From Pseudoluteimonas sp047602125 (lineage in GTDB: Bacteria; Pseudomonadota; Gammaproteobacteria; Xanthomonadales; Xanthomonadaceae), in NCBI GenBank assembly GCA_047602125.1, contig JASGIB010000001.1:1116001-1180000 (forward strand): a stretch of DNA of 64,000 nt. The letters run 5' to 3'. The translations under genes and the position numbers were made by a program. Under the pieces are notes generated by a model. It searched no databases. It was not told the DNA's origin and saw nothing but the letters and a program-made list of their open reading frames with translations. Positions 24,514 to 31,540 of the stretch are shown piece by piece (positions within the stretch are counted from its first letter, which is position 1; every line of letters begins with the position of its first letter).

Positions 24514-24785
24514 TGAGGATGCTCCGCTACAAACTTCAGGACTTTCGTCGTTATTTCCTCCAGGAATTGTTCACGCGTTTGGTAGCCGCCTTTTTGAATA
24601 ACAGCCACAACGGGCACCTTGCGTTTGAGCAAACGGTCAATCTCTACAAGAGCCTCCATCGAAGTCAGGGAATCCAACGGTGCACCTAACCCCTCTGTGC
24701 TTTGCGGGGCCTCTCCCATCTCGATTGCGCGCTCGTCCCAGAACTTACCCAGAATCGTTTTGATTGCTTGTTCCTGCTCGCTCAT
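24510..24785 (-). CDS. hypothetical protein, first gene of the protease/thymidylate-synthase-like operon
   Basis: A 91-residue protein from ATG 24785 (MSEQEQAIKTILGKFWDERA), directly after GGGGAG. It has a helical N-terminus, an SLTSMEALVEIDRLLKRKVP segment resembling the loop and helix II of an acyl-carrier-like helical bundle, and AVIQKGGYQTREQFLEEIT. The D-S-L-(T/D)-S-[ML]-E pattern recalls the phosphopantetheine motif of acyl carrier proteins, but overall identity is uncertain. It leads the operon and is coupled to the XRE gene (ATGA). Possible roles are sensor, scaffold or substrate. Confidence 0.65.
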   Translation of the reverse strand: MSEQEQAIKTILGKFWDERAIEMGEAPQSTEGLGAPLDSLTSMEALVEIDRLLKRKVPVVAVIQKGGYQTREQFLEEITTKVLKFVAEHPQ

Positions 24786-24810
24786 AGCTCCCCTCAAATT
24801 CGTACCTGAG

Positions 24811-24848
24811 TGTACGAAAATCGTACATCCGTGACGGCAGTATTGCAA
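24811..24848 (-). promoter_or_regulatory. sigma-70 promoter with overlapping palindromic operator
   Basis: On the minus strand TTGCAA (24848-24843), a 17-bp spacer and TACGAT (24825-24820) make a good sigma-70 promoter for the operon starting at 24785. TGTACGAAAATCGTACA (24811-24827) is a perfect palindrome with 7-bp arms lying on the -10 box. A further GTAC half-site lies about 10 bp downstream (24802-24805). This is the expected layout for autorepression by the XRE protein encoded second in the operon. Confidence 0.72.
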
Positions 24849-24952
24849 GGATAGGGTGTTAATTTTTTGTTATCGTGAGAGACGAAGCCCCACTGGCTTA
24901 CTGGAGTACTGCCATGCGCTTCAAAGTTGTGCGCTACGAACCCGGTAGATCT

Positions 24953-25022
24953 GCTAGCAACTTATGCGAGACGTGCTAGTGCTTTATGCGTACCCAACTA
25001 GCGCCTTTTGGGAATCCGCACA
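24953..25022. repeat. transposon right end with three tandem 22-bp TnsB-site-like repeats
   Basis: Repeats begin at 24953 (GCTAGCAACTTATGCG), 24975 (GCTAGTGCTTTATGCG) and 24997 (ACTAGCGCCTTTTGGG), spaced exactly 22 bp apart. The last is followed by AATCCGCACA, ending at 25022. In reverse complement the outer copy gives AAGGCGCTAGT at the same distance from the tip as in the left end. Contiguous 22-bp TnsB sites are typical of the right end of Tn7, which is also the end nearest the target gene, as here. Confidence 0.85.
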
Positions 25023-25027
25023 GTCAA
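25023..25027. repeat. target-site duplication, right copy (GTCAA)
   Basis: GTCAA directly follows the CACA terminus of the transposon and equals the copy at 1953-1957. It lies within codons 10-11 of the interrupted RelA/SpoT-domain gene. Confidence 0.92.
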
Positions 25028-25055
25028 TTTCGGAGTTTTTCCATTCGCGACTCAT
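25023..25055 (-). pseudogene. RelA/SpoT-domain protein, 5' part (first 11 codons) of the split gene
   Basis: ATG 25055 follows GAGG by seven bases and encodes MSREWKNSEID, running straight into the duplicated GTCAA. The frame continues on the far side of the element as RLGNQLKSG (from 1952 downward). Only 8 bp separate this ATG from the stop of the nrdJ zinc-ribbon gene, so the uninterrupted gene was the next member of the nrdJ operon. The promoter for any transcript reaching it would be upstream in that operon. Confidence 0.88.
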
Positions 25056-25063
25056 TCACTGCC

Positions 25064-25876
25064 TCACCCGCACTTCGAATAACCACAGTTCAAACACGTC
25101 GCGCAGCCGTCCATCAGCACCAGGGCCTTGGTGCTGCACTTGTGGCACATGCTCGCGGACGGCGGGAAACTCGCGCCGTCGCCGGTCACCTCGATCACTT
25201 CCTCGGTGCGCGCATCGACGCCGTTGTCGGCGTTCTCGACCATCGCCCCGCCCATTTCCCCGGCGGTGCTTATTTCACTGTTTTTTTTTGAGCGCTGCTC
25301 GTACGCCCGGCGCTTCTCCGCGATCAGCGCGCGCTGGTGATCGCTCATCTCCGGGTCGTGCATCATCCCGATCGACTTCAGGTGGTCCTCGACGATCATG
25401 CCGAGTTCGGCCACCAGCGACGGCATGTACACGCCACCGGCCTTGAAGTAACCGCCCTTCGGATCGAACACCGCCTTCATTTCCTCGACCAGGAAGGTCA
25501 CGTCGCCGCCCTTGCGGAACACGGCGCTCATGATGCGCGTCAGCGCCACGATCCACTGGAAGTGTTCCATCGACTTGGAATTGATGAACACCTCGAACGG
25601 GCGGCGCAGTTCGTGCTCGGTGCCGGCGTTGAGCACGATGTCGTTGATGGTCACGTACATCGCGTGTTCCACCAGCGGCGACTTGATCTTGTAGGTGGAA
25701 CCGATGAGCACGTCCGGGCGCTCGATGCGCTCGTGCATCTGGATGACGTCGGCCGACGGCAGTTCCGCCTCGGCCTGGGCGCGGCTGATGGAATCGCCCT
25801 TCTGCGCTTCCTTCGCCTTGTCCTCGGGGGTGACGACGGCGTAGCCCTTGATTTTCTTGTCGATCCTGACGGCCAT
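25064..25876 (-). CDS. class II ribonucleotide reductase C-terminal component (TSCPD and zinc-ribbon domains)
   Basis: A 270-residue protein, MAVRIDKKIKGYAVVTPEDK. It carries a region matching the C-terminal part of NrdJ: ERPDVLIGSTYKIKSPLVEH, AMYVTINDIVLNAGTEHELR, PFEVFINSKSMEHFQWIVAL and GGDVTFLVEEMKAVFDPKGG (TSCPD-type). It ends in CHKCSTKALVLMDGCATCLN and CGYSKCG, a zinc ribbon plus the terminal redox Cys pair that re-reduces the active site. In many bacteria this is fused to the catalytic chain; here it is separate, with the histone-like gene in between. The insertion point of the Tn7-like element lies about 36 bp past its stop codon. Confidence 0.85.
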   Translation of the reverse strand: MAVRIDKKIKGYAVVTPEDKAKEAQKGDSISRAQAEAELPSADVIQMHERIERPDVLIGSTYKIKSPLVEHAMYVTINDIVLNAGTEHELRRPFEVFINSKSMEHFQWIVALTRIMSAVFRKGGDVTFLVEEMKAVFDPKGGYFKAGGVYMPSLVAELGMIVEDHLKSIGMMHDPEMSDHQRALIAEKRRAYEQRSKKNSEISTAGEMGGAMVENADNGVDARTEEVIEVTGDGASFPPSASMCHKCSTKALVLMDGCATCLNCGYSKCG

Positions 25877-25913
25877 TGCGGTTCCGGTGTTGTCTTGTCG
25901 TTGTCGGGAAACA

Positions 25914-25939
25914 CCCCTCTCCCGCCAGCGGGAGAGGGG
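25914..25939. repeat. perfect intergenic hairpin
   Basis: CCCCTCTCCCGC and GCGGGAGAGGGG (12-bp arms, two-base loop) lie between the histone-like gene and the zinc-ribbon gene. It belongs to the same intergenic family as the copies at 124-167 and 40824-40868. It could limit read-through from the histone-like gene. Confidence 0.7.
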
Positions 25940-25947
25940 CTTGGTGC

Positions 25948-26424
25948 TTACTTCTTCTTCGCAGCCTTGCGCGCGGTCTTCTTCGCGGCCTTGCGCGGCG
26001 AGGACTTCTTCGCCGCCTTGCGCGGAGCCGCCTTCTTCGCGACCTTGCGCACGGCCTTCTTCGCCGCCGCCTTCTTCGCGCCGGCCTTCTTCGCGACCTT
26101 CTTCACCGCCTTCTTGGCCGCGGCCTTCTTGCCCGCGCCCTTGCGCTTGAGCGCGGCGACTTCCTTCTTCGCGGAAGCGCTGGCGGAGGCGAGCGACTTC
26201 TTCGCCTTGGCCACGCGCTTGCCCACGGCCTTCTTCGCCTTGGCGATGTCGGCGCTCGCGGTCTTCTTCGCCTTGGCCGCGGCCTTCTTGACCGTGGCGA
26301 CGGCCTTCTCGGCCTTGGTGGCGATGGCGCTGCCGACGTTCGCGGCGGTGTCCTTCACGCTGTCCGCGGCGTTCGAAAGCGTCGCGGTGACGCCGTTGCT
26401 CTTGCTGCTTTTCTTCCTGGCCAT
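25948..26424 (-). CDS. lysine/alanine-rich histone H1-like DNA-binding protein
   Basis: A 158-residue protein from ATG 26424 (MARKKSSKSNGVTATLSNAA). The N-terminal third is a neutral helix; the remainder is repeats of KKAAAKKAVKKVAKKA type with RKAAKK motifs, lacking acidic residues. This is the make-up of bacterial histone-H1-like proteins, which bind and compact DNA non-specifically. It lies inside the ribonucleotide-reductase locus between the two parts of NrdJ, an arrangement suggesting co-regulation of nucleotide supply and chromosome packaging. Confidence 0.8.
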   Translation of the reverse strand: MARKKSSKSNGVTATLSNAADSVKDTAANVGSAIATKAEKAVATVKKAAAKAKKTASADIAKAKKAVGKRVAKAKKSLASASASAKKEVAALKRKGAGKKAAAKKAVKKVAKKAGAKKAAAKKAVRKVAKKAAPRKAAKKSSPRKAAKKTARKAAKKK

Positions 26425-26577
26425 GTGTGCCCTCCTCGTGGGCGACGTGCATCGGTCGGAACGGTGGGTGGTCGGGACATCCCCATCCAGGGCGGATGTC
26501 CCCGTCACGTTGGTGACGACGCGATGCTATACCCGCGCGCGGGTGAAAACACCGTGCCCTCGCCGTCCGTCGACGGC

Positions 26578-28737
26578 TCAGAACTTGCCGTAGTAACCCT
26601 CTTTGAGCGCGTCGAACAGGTTGGCGGCGGTGTGCATCTCGCCGTCGTATTCGATCTGCTCGTTGCCCTTCACCTCGAGCACCGAACCGTCCTCGAGCTC
26701 GAAGCGGTAGGTGGTGTTCTCCAGGTCGGCTTCCTTCACCAGCACGCCCTGGAAGGCGGCCGGGTTGAAGCGGAAGGTGGTGCAGCCCTTCAGGCCCTGC
26801 TGGTGGGCGTAGCGGTAGATGTCCTTGAAGTCCTCGTACGGGTAGTCCGTGGGGACGTTCGCGGTCTTGGAAATGGAGGAATCCACCCACTTCTGCGCCG
26901 CGGCCTGCACGTCGACGTGCTCCTTCGGGGTGATGTCGTCGGCGCTGATGAAGTAGTCCGGCAGGCGCGCCTCGGCGTCCTCGGCGAAGGGCATGGCCTT
27001 GGGGTTCACCAGTTCGCGGTAGGCCAGCAGTTCGAAGGAATAAACGTCCACCTTCTCCTTGGTCTTCTTGCCCTCGCGGATCACGTTGCGGCTGTAGTGG
27101 TGGGCGAAGGAAGGCTCGATGCCGTTGCTGGCGTTGTTGGCCAGCGACAGGCTGATGGTGCCGGTCGGGGCGATGGAGCTGTGGTGGGTGAAGCGCGCGC
27201 CGGTCTCGGCGAGGGATTCCACCAGTTCCGGCGCGACCTCGGCCACGCGCTGCATGTAGCGCGAATACCTGGCGTGCAGCACCTTGCCGGGGATCTCCTG
27301 GCCGAGCTTCCAGCCGTCCTTCGCCATTTCCGGGCGCTGGCGCAGCATCCCGGCGGTGACCTCGAAGCGCTCCTCCATGATCGGCGCCGGGCCCTTTTCC
27401 TCGGCCAGCGCCAGCGCGACTTCCCAGCCGGCGATGGCCATGTCGCGGGCGATGCGCTCGGTGAACTCGCAGCTTTCCTTGGAACCGTACTTCATGCCGA
27501 GCATGGTCACGGTGCTGCCCAGGCCGAGGAAGCCCATGCCGTGGCGGCGCTTGCGCAGGATCTCGTCGCGCTGCTGCTGCAGCGGCAGCCCGTTCACCTC
27601 GACCACGTTGTCGAGCATGCGGGTGAACACGCGCACGACTTCCTTGTACTCGTCCCAGTCGAACGCGGCCTCGCCGGTGAAGGGCTTGCGCACGAACTTG
27701 GTGAGGTTGACCGAACCCAGCAGGCAGGCGCCGTAGGGCGGCAGCGGCTGCTCGCCGCAGGGGTTGGTGGCGCGGATGTTCTCGCACCACCAGTTGTTGT
27801 TCATCTCGTTGACGCGGTCGATGAGGATGAAGCCCGGCTCGGCGTAGTCGTACGTCGAGACCATGATCATGTCCCACAGGTGGCGCGCGCGGATGTGGCC
27901 GTACACCTTGCACGCGACCAGGCCGTCGTCGCGGCTGACGTAGCCCTTCGCGGTCGGCCATTCGCGCCAGACCACCTGCCCGGCGTCCGACAGGTCGAGG
28001 TCGCCGGCTTCCTTCTCGTTCACCGGGAACACCAGCGGCCAGTCCTTGTCGCCGTTGACCGCGTCCATGAAGCCGTCGGTGATCAGCAGCGAGAGGTTGA
28101 ACTGGCGCAGGCGCCCGTCCTCGCGCTTGGCGCGGATGAAATCCTTGGCGTCCGGGTGCGACACGTCGAAGGTGCCCATCTGCGCGCCGCGGCGGCCGCC
28201 GGCGGAGGACACGGTGAAGCACATCTTGTCGTAGATATCCATGAAGGACATCGGGCCGGAGGTGTAGGCGCCGGCGCCGGCGACGAACGCGCCACGCGGG
28301 CGCAGGGTCGAGAATTCGTAGCCGATGCCGCAGCCGGCCTTGAGCGTCAGGCCGGCTTCGTGGACCTTGTCGAGGATGCCGTCCATCGAATCGAGGATGG
28401 TCCCGGACACGGTGCAGTTGATCGTCGAGGTGGCGGGCTTGTGTTCGAGCGCCCCGGCATTCGAGGTGATGCGGCCGGCGGGAATGGCCCCGCGGCGCAG
28501 CGCCCAGACGAAGCGTTCGTACCAGTAGGCGCGCTTGTCGGCGTCGGGCTCGGCATCGGCCAGCGCGCGCGCGACGCGCTGGTAGGTGCCGTCGATGTCG
28601 GCATCCAGCGGCTCGCCCTGCTTGGTCTTCAGCCGGTACTTCTTGTCCCAGATGTCGACCGATGCCGGCTGCATCGGGATTTCCGCTTCGGTCGTGCCAC
28701 CCACCGACTTCACCGCCTCCAGGCGAACGCTGCTCAT
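26578..28737 (-). CDS. nrdJ: adenosylcobalamin-dependent (class II) ribonucleotide reductase, catalytic chain
   Basis: A 719-residue protein from ATG 28737 (MSSVRLEAVKSVGGTTEAEI), with GGGAGGAAGGA upstream. Active-site features: PATSTINCTVSGTILDSMDG (redox Cys), GLTLKAGCGIGYEFSTLRPR, TNPCGEQPLPPYGACLLGSV (thiyl-radical Cys in NPCGEQPL), and THHSSIAPTGTISLSLANNA (phosphate-binding loop). It converts ribonucleotides to deoxyribonucleotides using vitamin B12, with or without oxygen. The chain ends at KEGYYGKF without the terminal Cys ribbon, which is encoded separately at 25064-25876. A long leader with hairpins precedes it. Confidence 0.92.
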   Translation of the reverse strand: MSSVRLEAVKSVGGTTEAEIPMQPASVDIWDKKYRLKTKQGEPLDADIDGTYQRVARALADAEPDADKRAYWYERFVWALRRGAIPAGRITSNAGALEHKPATSTINCTVSGTILDSMDGILDKVHEAGLTLKAGCGIGYEFSTLRPRGAFVAGAGAYTSGPMSFMDIYDKMCFTVSSAGGRRGAQMGTFDVSHPDAKDFIRAKREDGRLRQFNLSLLITDGFMDAVNGDKDWPLVFPVNEKEAGDLDLSDAGQVVWREWPTAKGYVSRDDGLVACKVYGHIRARHLWDMIMVSTYDYAEPGFILIDRVNEMNNNWWCENIRATNPCGEQPLPPYGACLLGSVNLTKFVRKPFTGEAAFDWDEYKEVVRVFTRMLDNVVEVNGLPLQQQRDEILRKRRHGMGFLGLGSTVTMLGMKYGSKESCEFTERIARDMAIAGWEVALALAEEKGPAPIMEERFEVTAGMLRQRPEMAKDGWKLGQEIPGKVLHARYSRYMQRVAEVAPELVESLAETGARFTHHSSIAPTGTISLSLANNASNGIEPSFAHHYSRNVIREGKKTKEKVDVYSFELLAYRELVNPKAMPFAEDAEARLPDYFISADDITPKEHVDVQAAAQKWVDSSISKTANVPTDYPYEDFKDIYRYAHQQGLKGCTTFRFNPAAFQGVLVKEADLENTTYRFELEDGSVLEVKGNEQIEYDGEMHTAANLFDALKEGYYGKF

Positions 28738-28960
28738 GCTGATTCCTTCCTCCCGTCGCGCGTTGCGCCGTGACTTATTCGTGATGGGTTTTCCGATCGC
28801 GCAAATGGCGGCGAAACCGCCATTTGCAGGCGCCGGAGCCTGCATTCTGGTGCCTTGCCCGGGCATCCGACCGTCTCCCGTCGGCTGGAGCCCACCCCCA
28901 TAAATGGGTCTTTCCCCCGCCATCGACCCCAATATGTAGTGGCGACGACGGGGTTGCAAG
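28738..28960 (-). ncRNA. structured 5' leader of nrdJ (putative cis-regulatory RNA)
   Basis: Between the start of nrdJ and the divergent DegP-like gene lie about 445 bp, unusually long here. The nrdJ-proximal half contains an exact 11-bp hairpin GCAAATGGCGG...CCGCCATTTGC (28802-28828), GC-rich pairs (GGCGCC...GGAGCC) and CCGAC...GTCGG arms. Class II reductase genes are often controlled by cobalamin riboswitches, but I do not see a convincing B12 box. A different structured RNA upstream of nrdJ has been proposed in some bacteria and may apply. Boundaries are approximate. Confidence 0.45.
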
Positions 28961-29183
28961 CTACCGCCGGCCGCGAGGGGTGTCAACCGCCCGAAGGTCG
29001 GTTGCGGCGATCCGCGCGATGGCCGGCGGCAAACCGCCGCGCGGGCTCGCATTCAGGTCTTTCAGACCGGTTTCAGCGGCCCCCGGCCAGACTGCGGAAG
29101 CCCGCTGGCGGCGGCGCGCGGTGCGCGCCAACATGGGCGTTCCTCCCGGCCACCACCCCATCTGCCCCATGCCCGGACCCGTC

Positions 29184-30605
29184 ATGTCCCCTGCGACCAA
29201 GACCCTGCTCGCCCTGACCCTCGCCGCCGCGTTCGGCGGTTTCGCCGCGACCGCCCTGCGCGACGGCCTGCGCACCCCCGCCGAAGCCGCGACCCCGGCC
29301 CTGCTGCCCGCCGCCGGCGCCCTGCCCGCGGCGGTGAACGGCGCGCCCATGCCCTCGCTGGCGCCGATGCTGCAGAAGGTGTTGCCGGCGGTGGTGAGCG
29401 TGCACAGCGAACAGCACGTGCAGGTCAGCCCGTTCGGCAACGATCCGATCTTCAGCCGGCTGTTCCCGGAGCTGACCCAGGACCGCATCAACCAGTCGCT
29501 GGGCTCGGGCGTGATCGTGGATGCGGCCAAGGGTTACGTGCTGACCAACCACCACGTGATCGAGGGCGCCGATTCGGTGTCGGTGACGCTCTCCGACGGC
29601 CGCACCCTGAAGGCGGAATTCCTCGGCTCCGACCCGGACACCGACGTCGCGCTGATGCGCATCCCCGCGCAGAACCTGACCGCGATCCCGCTCGACGGCA
29701 GCGGCGCGTTGCGCGTGGGCGATTTCGTGGTCGCGGTCGGCAATCCGTTCGGGCTCGGGCAGACCGTGACCAGCGGCATCGTCTCCGCGGTCGGGCGCAG
29801 CAACCTGCCCGGTGCCGGCTACCAGAACTTCATCCAGACCGACGCCTCGATCAATCCCGGCAATTCCGGCGGCGCACTGGTGAACCTCGACGGCGAACTG
29901 GTCGGCATCAACACCGCCAGCTTCAACCCGCGCGGTTCGATGGCCGGCAACATCGGCCTGGGCTTCGCGATTCCCGCCGACATCGCGCGCAACATCATGG
30001 GCCAGCTGATCGCCAACAAGGGCGTGGTCCGGCGCGGCACGCTGGGCGTGGAAACGCAGGACGTGGACGCGCGCCTGGCGCAGGCGCTGGGCCTGTCCGA
30101 TGCGCGCGGCGCGGCGGTGACGCGGGTGTTCGCCGATTCGGCCGCGGCCGCGGCGGGCCTGCGCGCGGGCGACGTGATCGTGGGCGCGAATGGCCAGCGC
30201 ATCGACGACGGCGAGGCGCTGCGCAACTTCCAGGGCCTGCAGTCGCCGGACGCGAAGGTGACCCTCGACGTGGTCCGCGACGGCAAGCCGCTGCAACTGG
30301 CGACCGGCCTGCGCGAAGCGCCGGGCGACGGCGGCAGCCTCGACGCGCGCCTGTCCGGCGCCAGCTTCGGCGAACTGCCCGAGGCGCTGCGCCGCCAGGG
30401 CGCCTCCGGCGTGCTGGTGACCTCGGTCGCCAGCGGCAGCCGCGCCGCGCGCAGCGGCCTGCGCGGCGGCGACGTGATCCTCGCCGCGAGCAGCGGCAGC
30501 TTCGACGACCTCGACAGTTTCCGCGCCGGTTTCGCGCGCTCGCCACGCCAGTTGGTGTTGACTGTGTGGCGTAGCGGCCAGCGCGGCCAGCTGCTGATGC
30601 AATGA
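29184..30605 (+). CDS. DegP/DegQ-type periplasmic serine protease with two PDZ domains
   Basis: A 473-residue protein from ATG 29184 (MSPATKTLLALTLAAAFGGF); an ATG 15 bases upstream is also possible. A signal peptide is followed by a trypsin-like domain with GYVLTNHHVIEGADSVSV (His), SDPDTDVALMRIPA (Asp) and DASINPGNSGGALVNLDGEL (Ser in GNSGG). Two PDZ domains follow: GTLGVETQDVDARLAQALGL and the C-terminal SGVLVTSVASGSRAARSGLR. This is a periplasmic quality-control protease/chaperone of the HtrA family; it lacks the long LA loop of E. coli DegP and is closer to DegQ in size. Confidence 0.92.
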   Translation: MSPATKTLLALTLAAAFGGFAATALRDGLRTPAEAATPALLPAAGALPAAVNGAPMPSLAPMLQKVLPAVVSVHSEQHVQVSPFGNDPIFSRLFPELTQDRINQSLGSGVIVDAAKGYVLTNHHVIEGADSVSVTLSDGRTLKAEFLGSDPDTDVALMRIPAQNLTAIPLDGSGALRVGDFVVAVGNPFGLGQTVTSGIVSAVGRSNLPGAGYQNFIQTDASINPGNSGGALVNLDGELVGINTASFNPRGSMAGNIGLGFAIPADIARNIMGQLIANKGVVRRGTLGVETQDVDARLAQALGLSDARGAAVTRVFADSAAAAAGLRAGDVIVGANGQRIDDGEALRNFQGLQSPDAKVTLDVVRDGKPLQLATGLREAPGDGGSLDARLSGASFGELPEALRRQGASGVLVTSVASGSRAARSGLRGGDVILAASSGSFDDLDSFRAGFARSPRQLVLTVWRSGQRGQLLMQ

Positions 30606-30633
30606 CCCGTCCCCAAGACACGAGGAACCGAAC

Positions 30634-30996
30634 ATGAGCCCGACTTCCACGGATGCGATGAAAGCCAGCCTCGGCGAGGCCGGCGGCCACCTCAAGCAGG
30701 CCGCGAGCCACGCCGGCGACGCGATCAAGAACATCGCCGCCGCGGCCGGCGACGAAGCCAAGCTGGGCAAGGCGAACATGAAGGCCGAACTCGCCGACGG
30801 CGCGCTGGCCGGGCTGGAAGCCGCGGGCCACGCCGGCGCCGCCTCGAAGGAACAGGTCGATGCGCTGGTCGACAAGGGCCGCGACCTGGTCGAAAGCGCG
30901 GCCGACCTGATCCGCGAGCGTCCGCTGGCTTCGTTCGGCGTCGCCTTCGCCGCCGGCTGGATCATCGCCAAGCTCGCGCGCGGCGGCGACAAGTAA
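30634..30996 (+). CDS. DUF883/YqjD-like inner-membrane ribosome-associated protein
   Basis: A 120-residue protein. An amphipathic Ala/Lys-rich region (LKQAASHAGDAIKNIAAAAG) is followed by VDALVDKGRDLVESAADLIR and the C-terminal ERPLASFGVAFAAGWIIAKL membrane helix with RGG, the signature of the YqjD/ElaB family. These tail-anchored proteins can bind ribosomes at the membrane in stationary phase. It heads a four-gene operon with the next three genes. Confidence 0.85.
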   Translation: MSPTSTDAMKASLGEAGGHLKQAASHAGDAIKNIAAAAGDEAKLGKANMKAELADGALAGLEAAGHAGAASKEQVDALVDKGRDLVESAADLIRERPLASFGVAFAAGWIIAKLARGGDK

Positions 30997-31006
30997 CCGC
31001 CGCATC

Positions 31007-31540
31007 GTGAGCGATTCGCCCGGCGAAGAACGACCCGCGCCCGACCTCGCCGAAGCGCTGAAGGACCTCGGCGCCACCGGGCGTGCCGGACTGTCCGCGG
31101 CCGGCGATGCGGCGAAGGCGCTGCGCATCCTGGTCGCCGCCGACATCTCGCTCGCGCGCAGCGCGCTCGGGCGCACGCTGGCGCTGACCGGGGTGGCGAT
31201 CGCGTTCGGCGCCTCCGCCTGGCTGCTGCTGATGGCGACGCTGATCGTCGCGCTCAGCCGCGGCCTAGGCTGGCCGTGGCCGCTGTCGCTGCTGCTCACC
31301 GCCTTGCTGAGCGTGGGCGTCACCGTGTTCGCCGGCTGGCGCGCGATGCACTACTTCGAACACACGCGCCTGCAGGCGACGCGCCGGCAATTCGCGCGGC
31401 TGGGTTTCGGCGAACTCTCCGACTTCATGCCCGATGCCGATTCCGCGCGTTCGAGCGCGGAAGCCGCCGAGCGCATGGCCGAGACAACCGCAGACGCGCC
31501 GGTGAAGAAAGGCCTCGGCGTGGACGTGACCCCGCCATGA
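31007..31540 (+). CDS. YqjE-like (phage holin superfamily III) membrane protein
   Basis: A 177-residue protein starting at GTG 31007, 10 bases after the DUF883 stop. Two hydrophobic segments are visible: ALGRTLALTGVAIAFGASAW through LLLMATLIVAL, and PLSLLLTALLSVGVTVFAGW. Family members are small inner-membrane proteins encoded next to YqjD; molecular function is unknown. Its stop overlaps the next start (ATGA). Confidence 0.78.
   Translation: MSDSPGEERPAPDLAEALKDLGATGRAGLSAAGDAAKALRILVAADISLARSALGRTLALTGVAIAFGASAWLLLMATLIVALSRGLGWPWPLSLLLTALLSVGVTVFAGWRAMHYFEHTRLQATRRQFARLGFGELSDFMPDADSARSSAEAAERMAETTADAPVKKGLGVDVTPP

Larger units (their letters stand above)
1958..25022. mobile_element. complete Tn7-like transposon (TnsABC-TniQ), about 23 kb
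   Basis: The element begins TGTGGGG and ends CCGCACA. Read inward, the two ends share TGTG(G/C)GG, then CCAA(G/A)AAGGCGCTAGT, at the same offset from the tip. GTCAA is duplicated on both sides. The tnsA, tnsB, tnsC and tniQ genes lie in the middle on the minus strand. Cargo to the left is an RHS toxin-like gene, and cargo to the right is a series of nuclease, HEPN, nucleotide-enzyme and protease genes. The target was a RelA/SpoT-domain gene just downstream of the nrdJ zinc-ribbon gene. The sharp ends, intact duplication and precisely restorable target frame argue for one insertion event. Gene density and base composition inside are more varied and lower in GC than in the flanking chromosome. 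Confidence 0.93.

Noticed and set aside
24913..24978. Short frame MRFKVVRYEPGRSASNLCETC near the right end
   Set aside because: Runs into the TnsB-site repeats, no ribosome site, no recognisable family.
8100..25000. CRISPR array or Cas genes as cargo of the Tn7-like element
   Set aside because: No regularly spaced direct repeats with unique spacers and no Cas-like protein were seen; the element does not look CRISPR-guided.
25064..28222. Long open frame running through the nrdJ locus in another frame
   Set aside because: Joins unrelated genes and gives repetitive Arg/Gly/Ala sequence; the real genes with catalytic motifs are in other frames.
28738..29000. Cobalamin riboswitch upstream of nrdJ
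   Set aside because: The conserved B12-box core could not be found by eye; only generic hairpins are supported.
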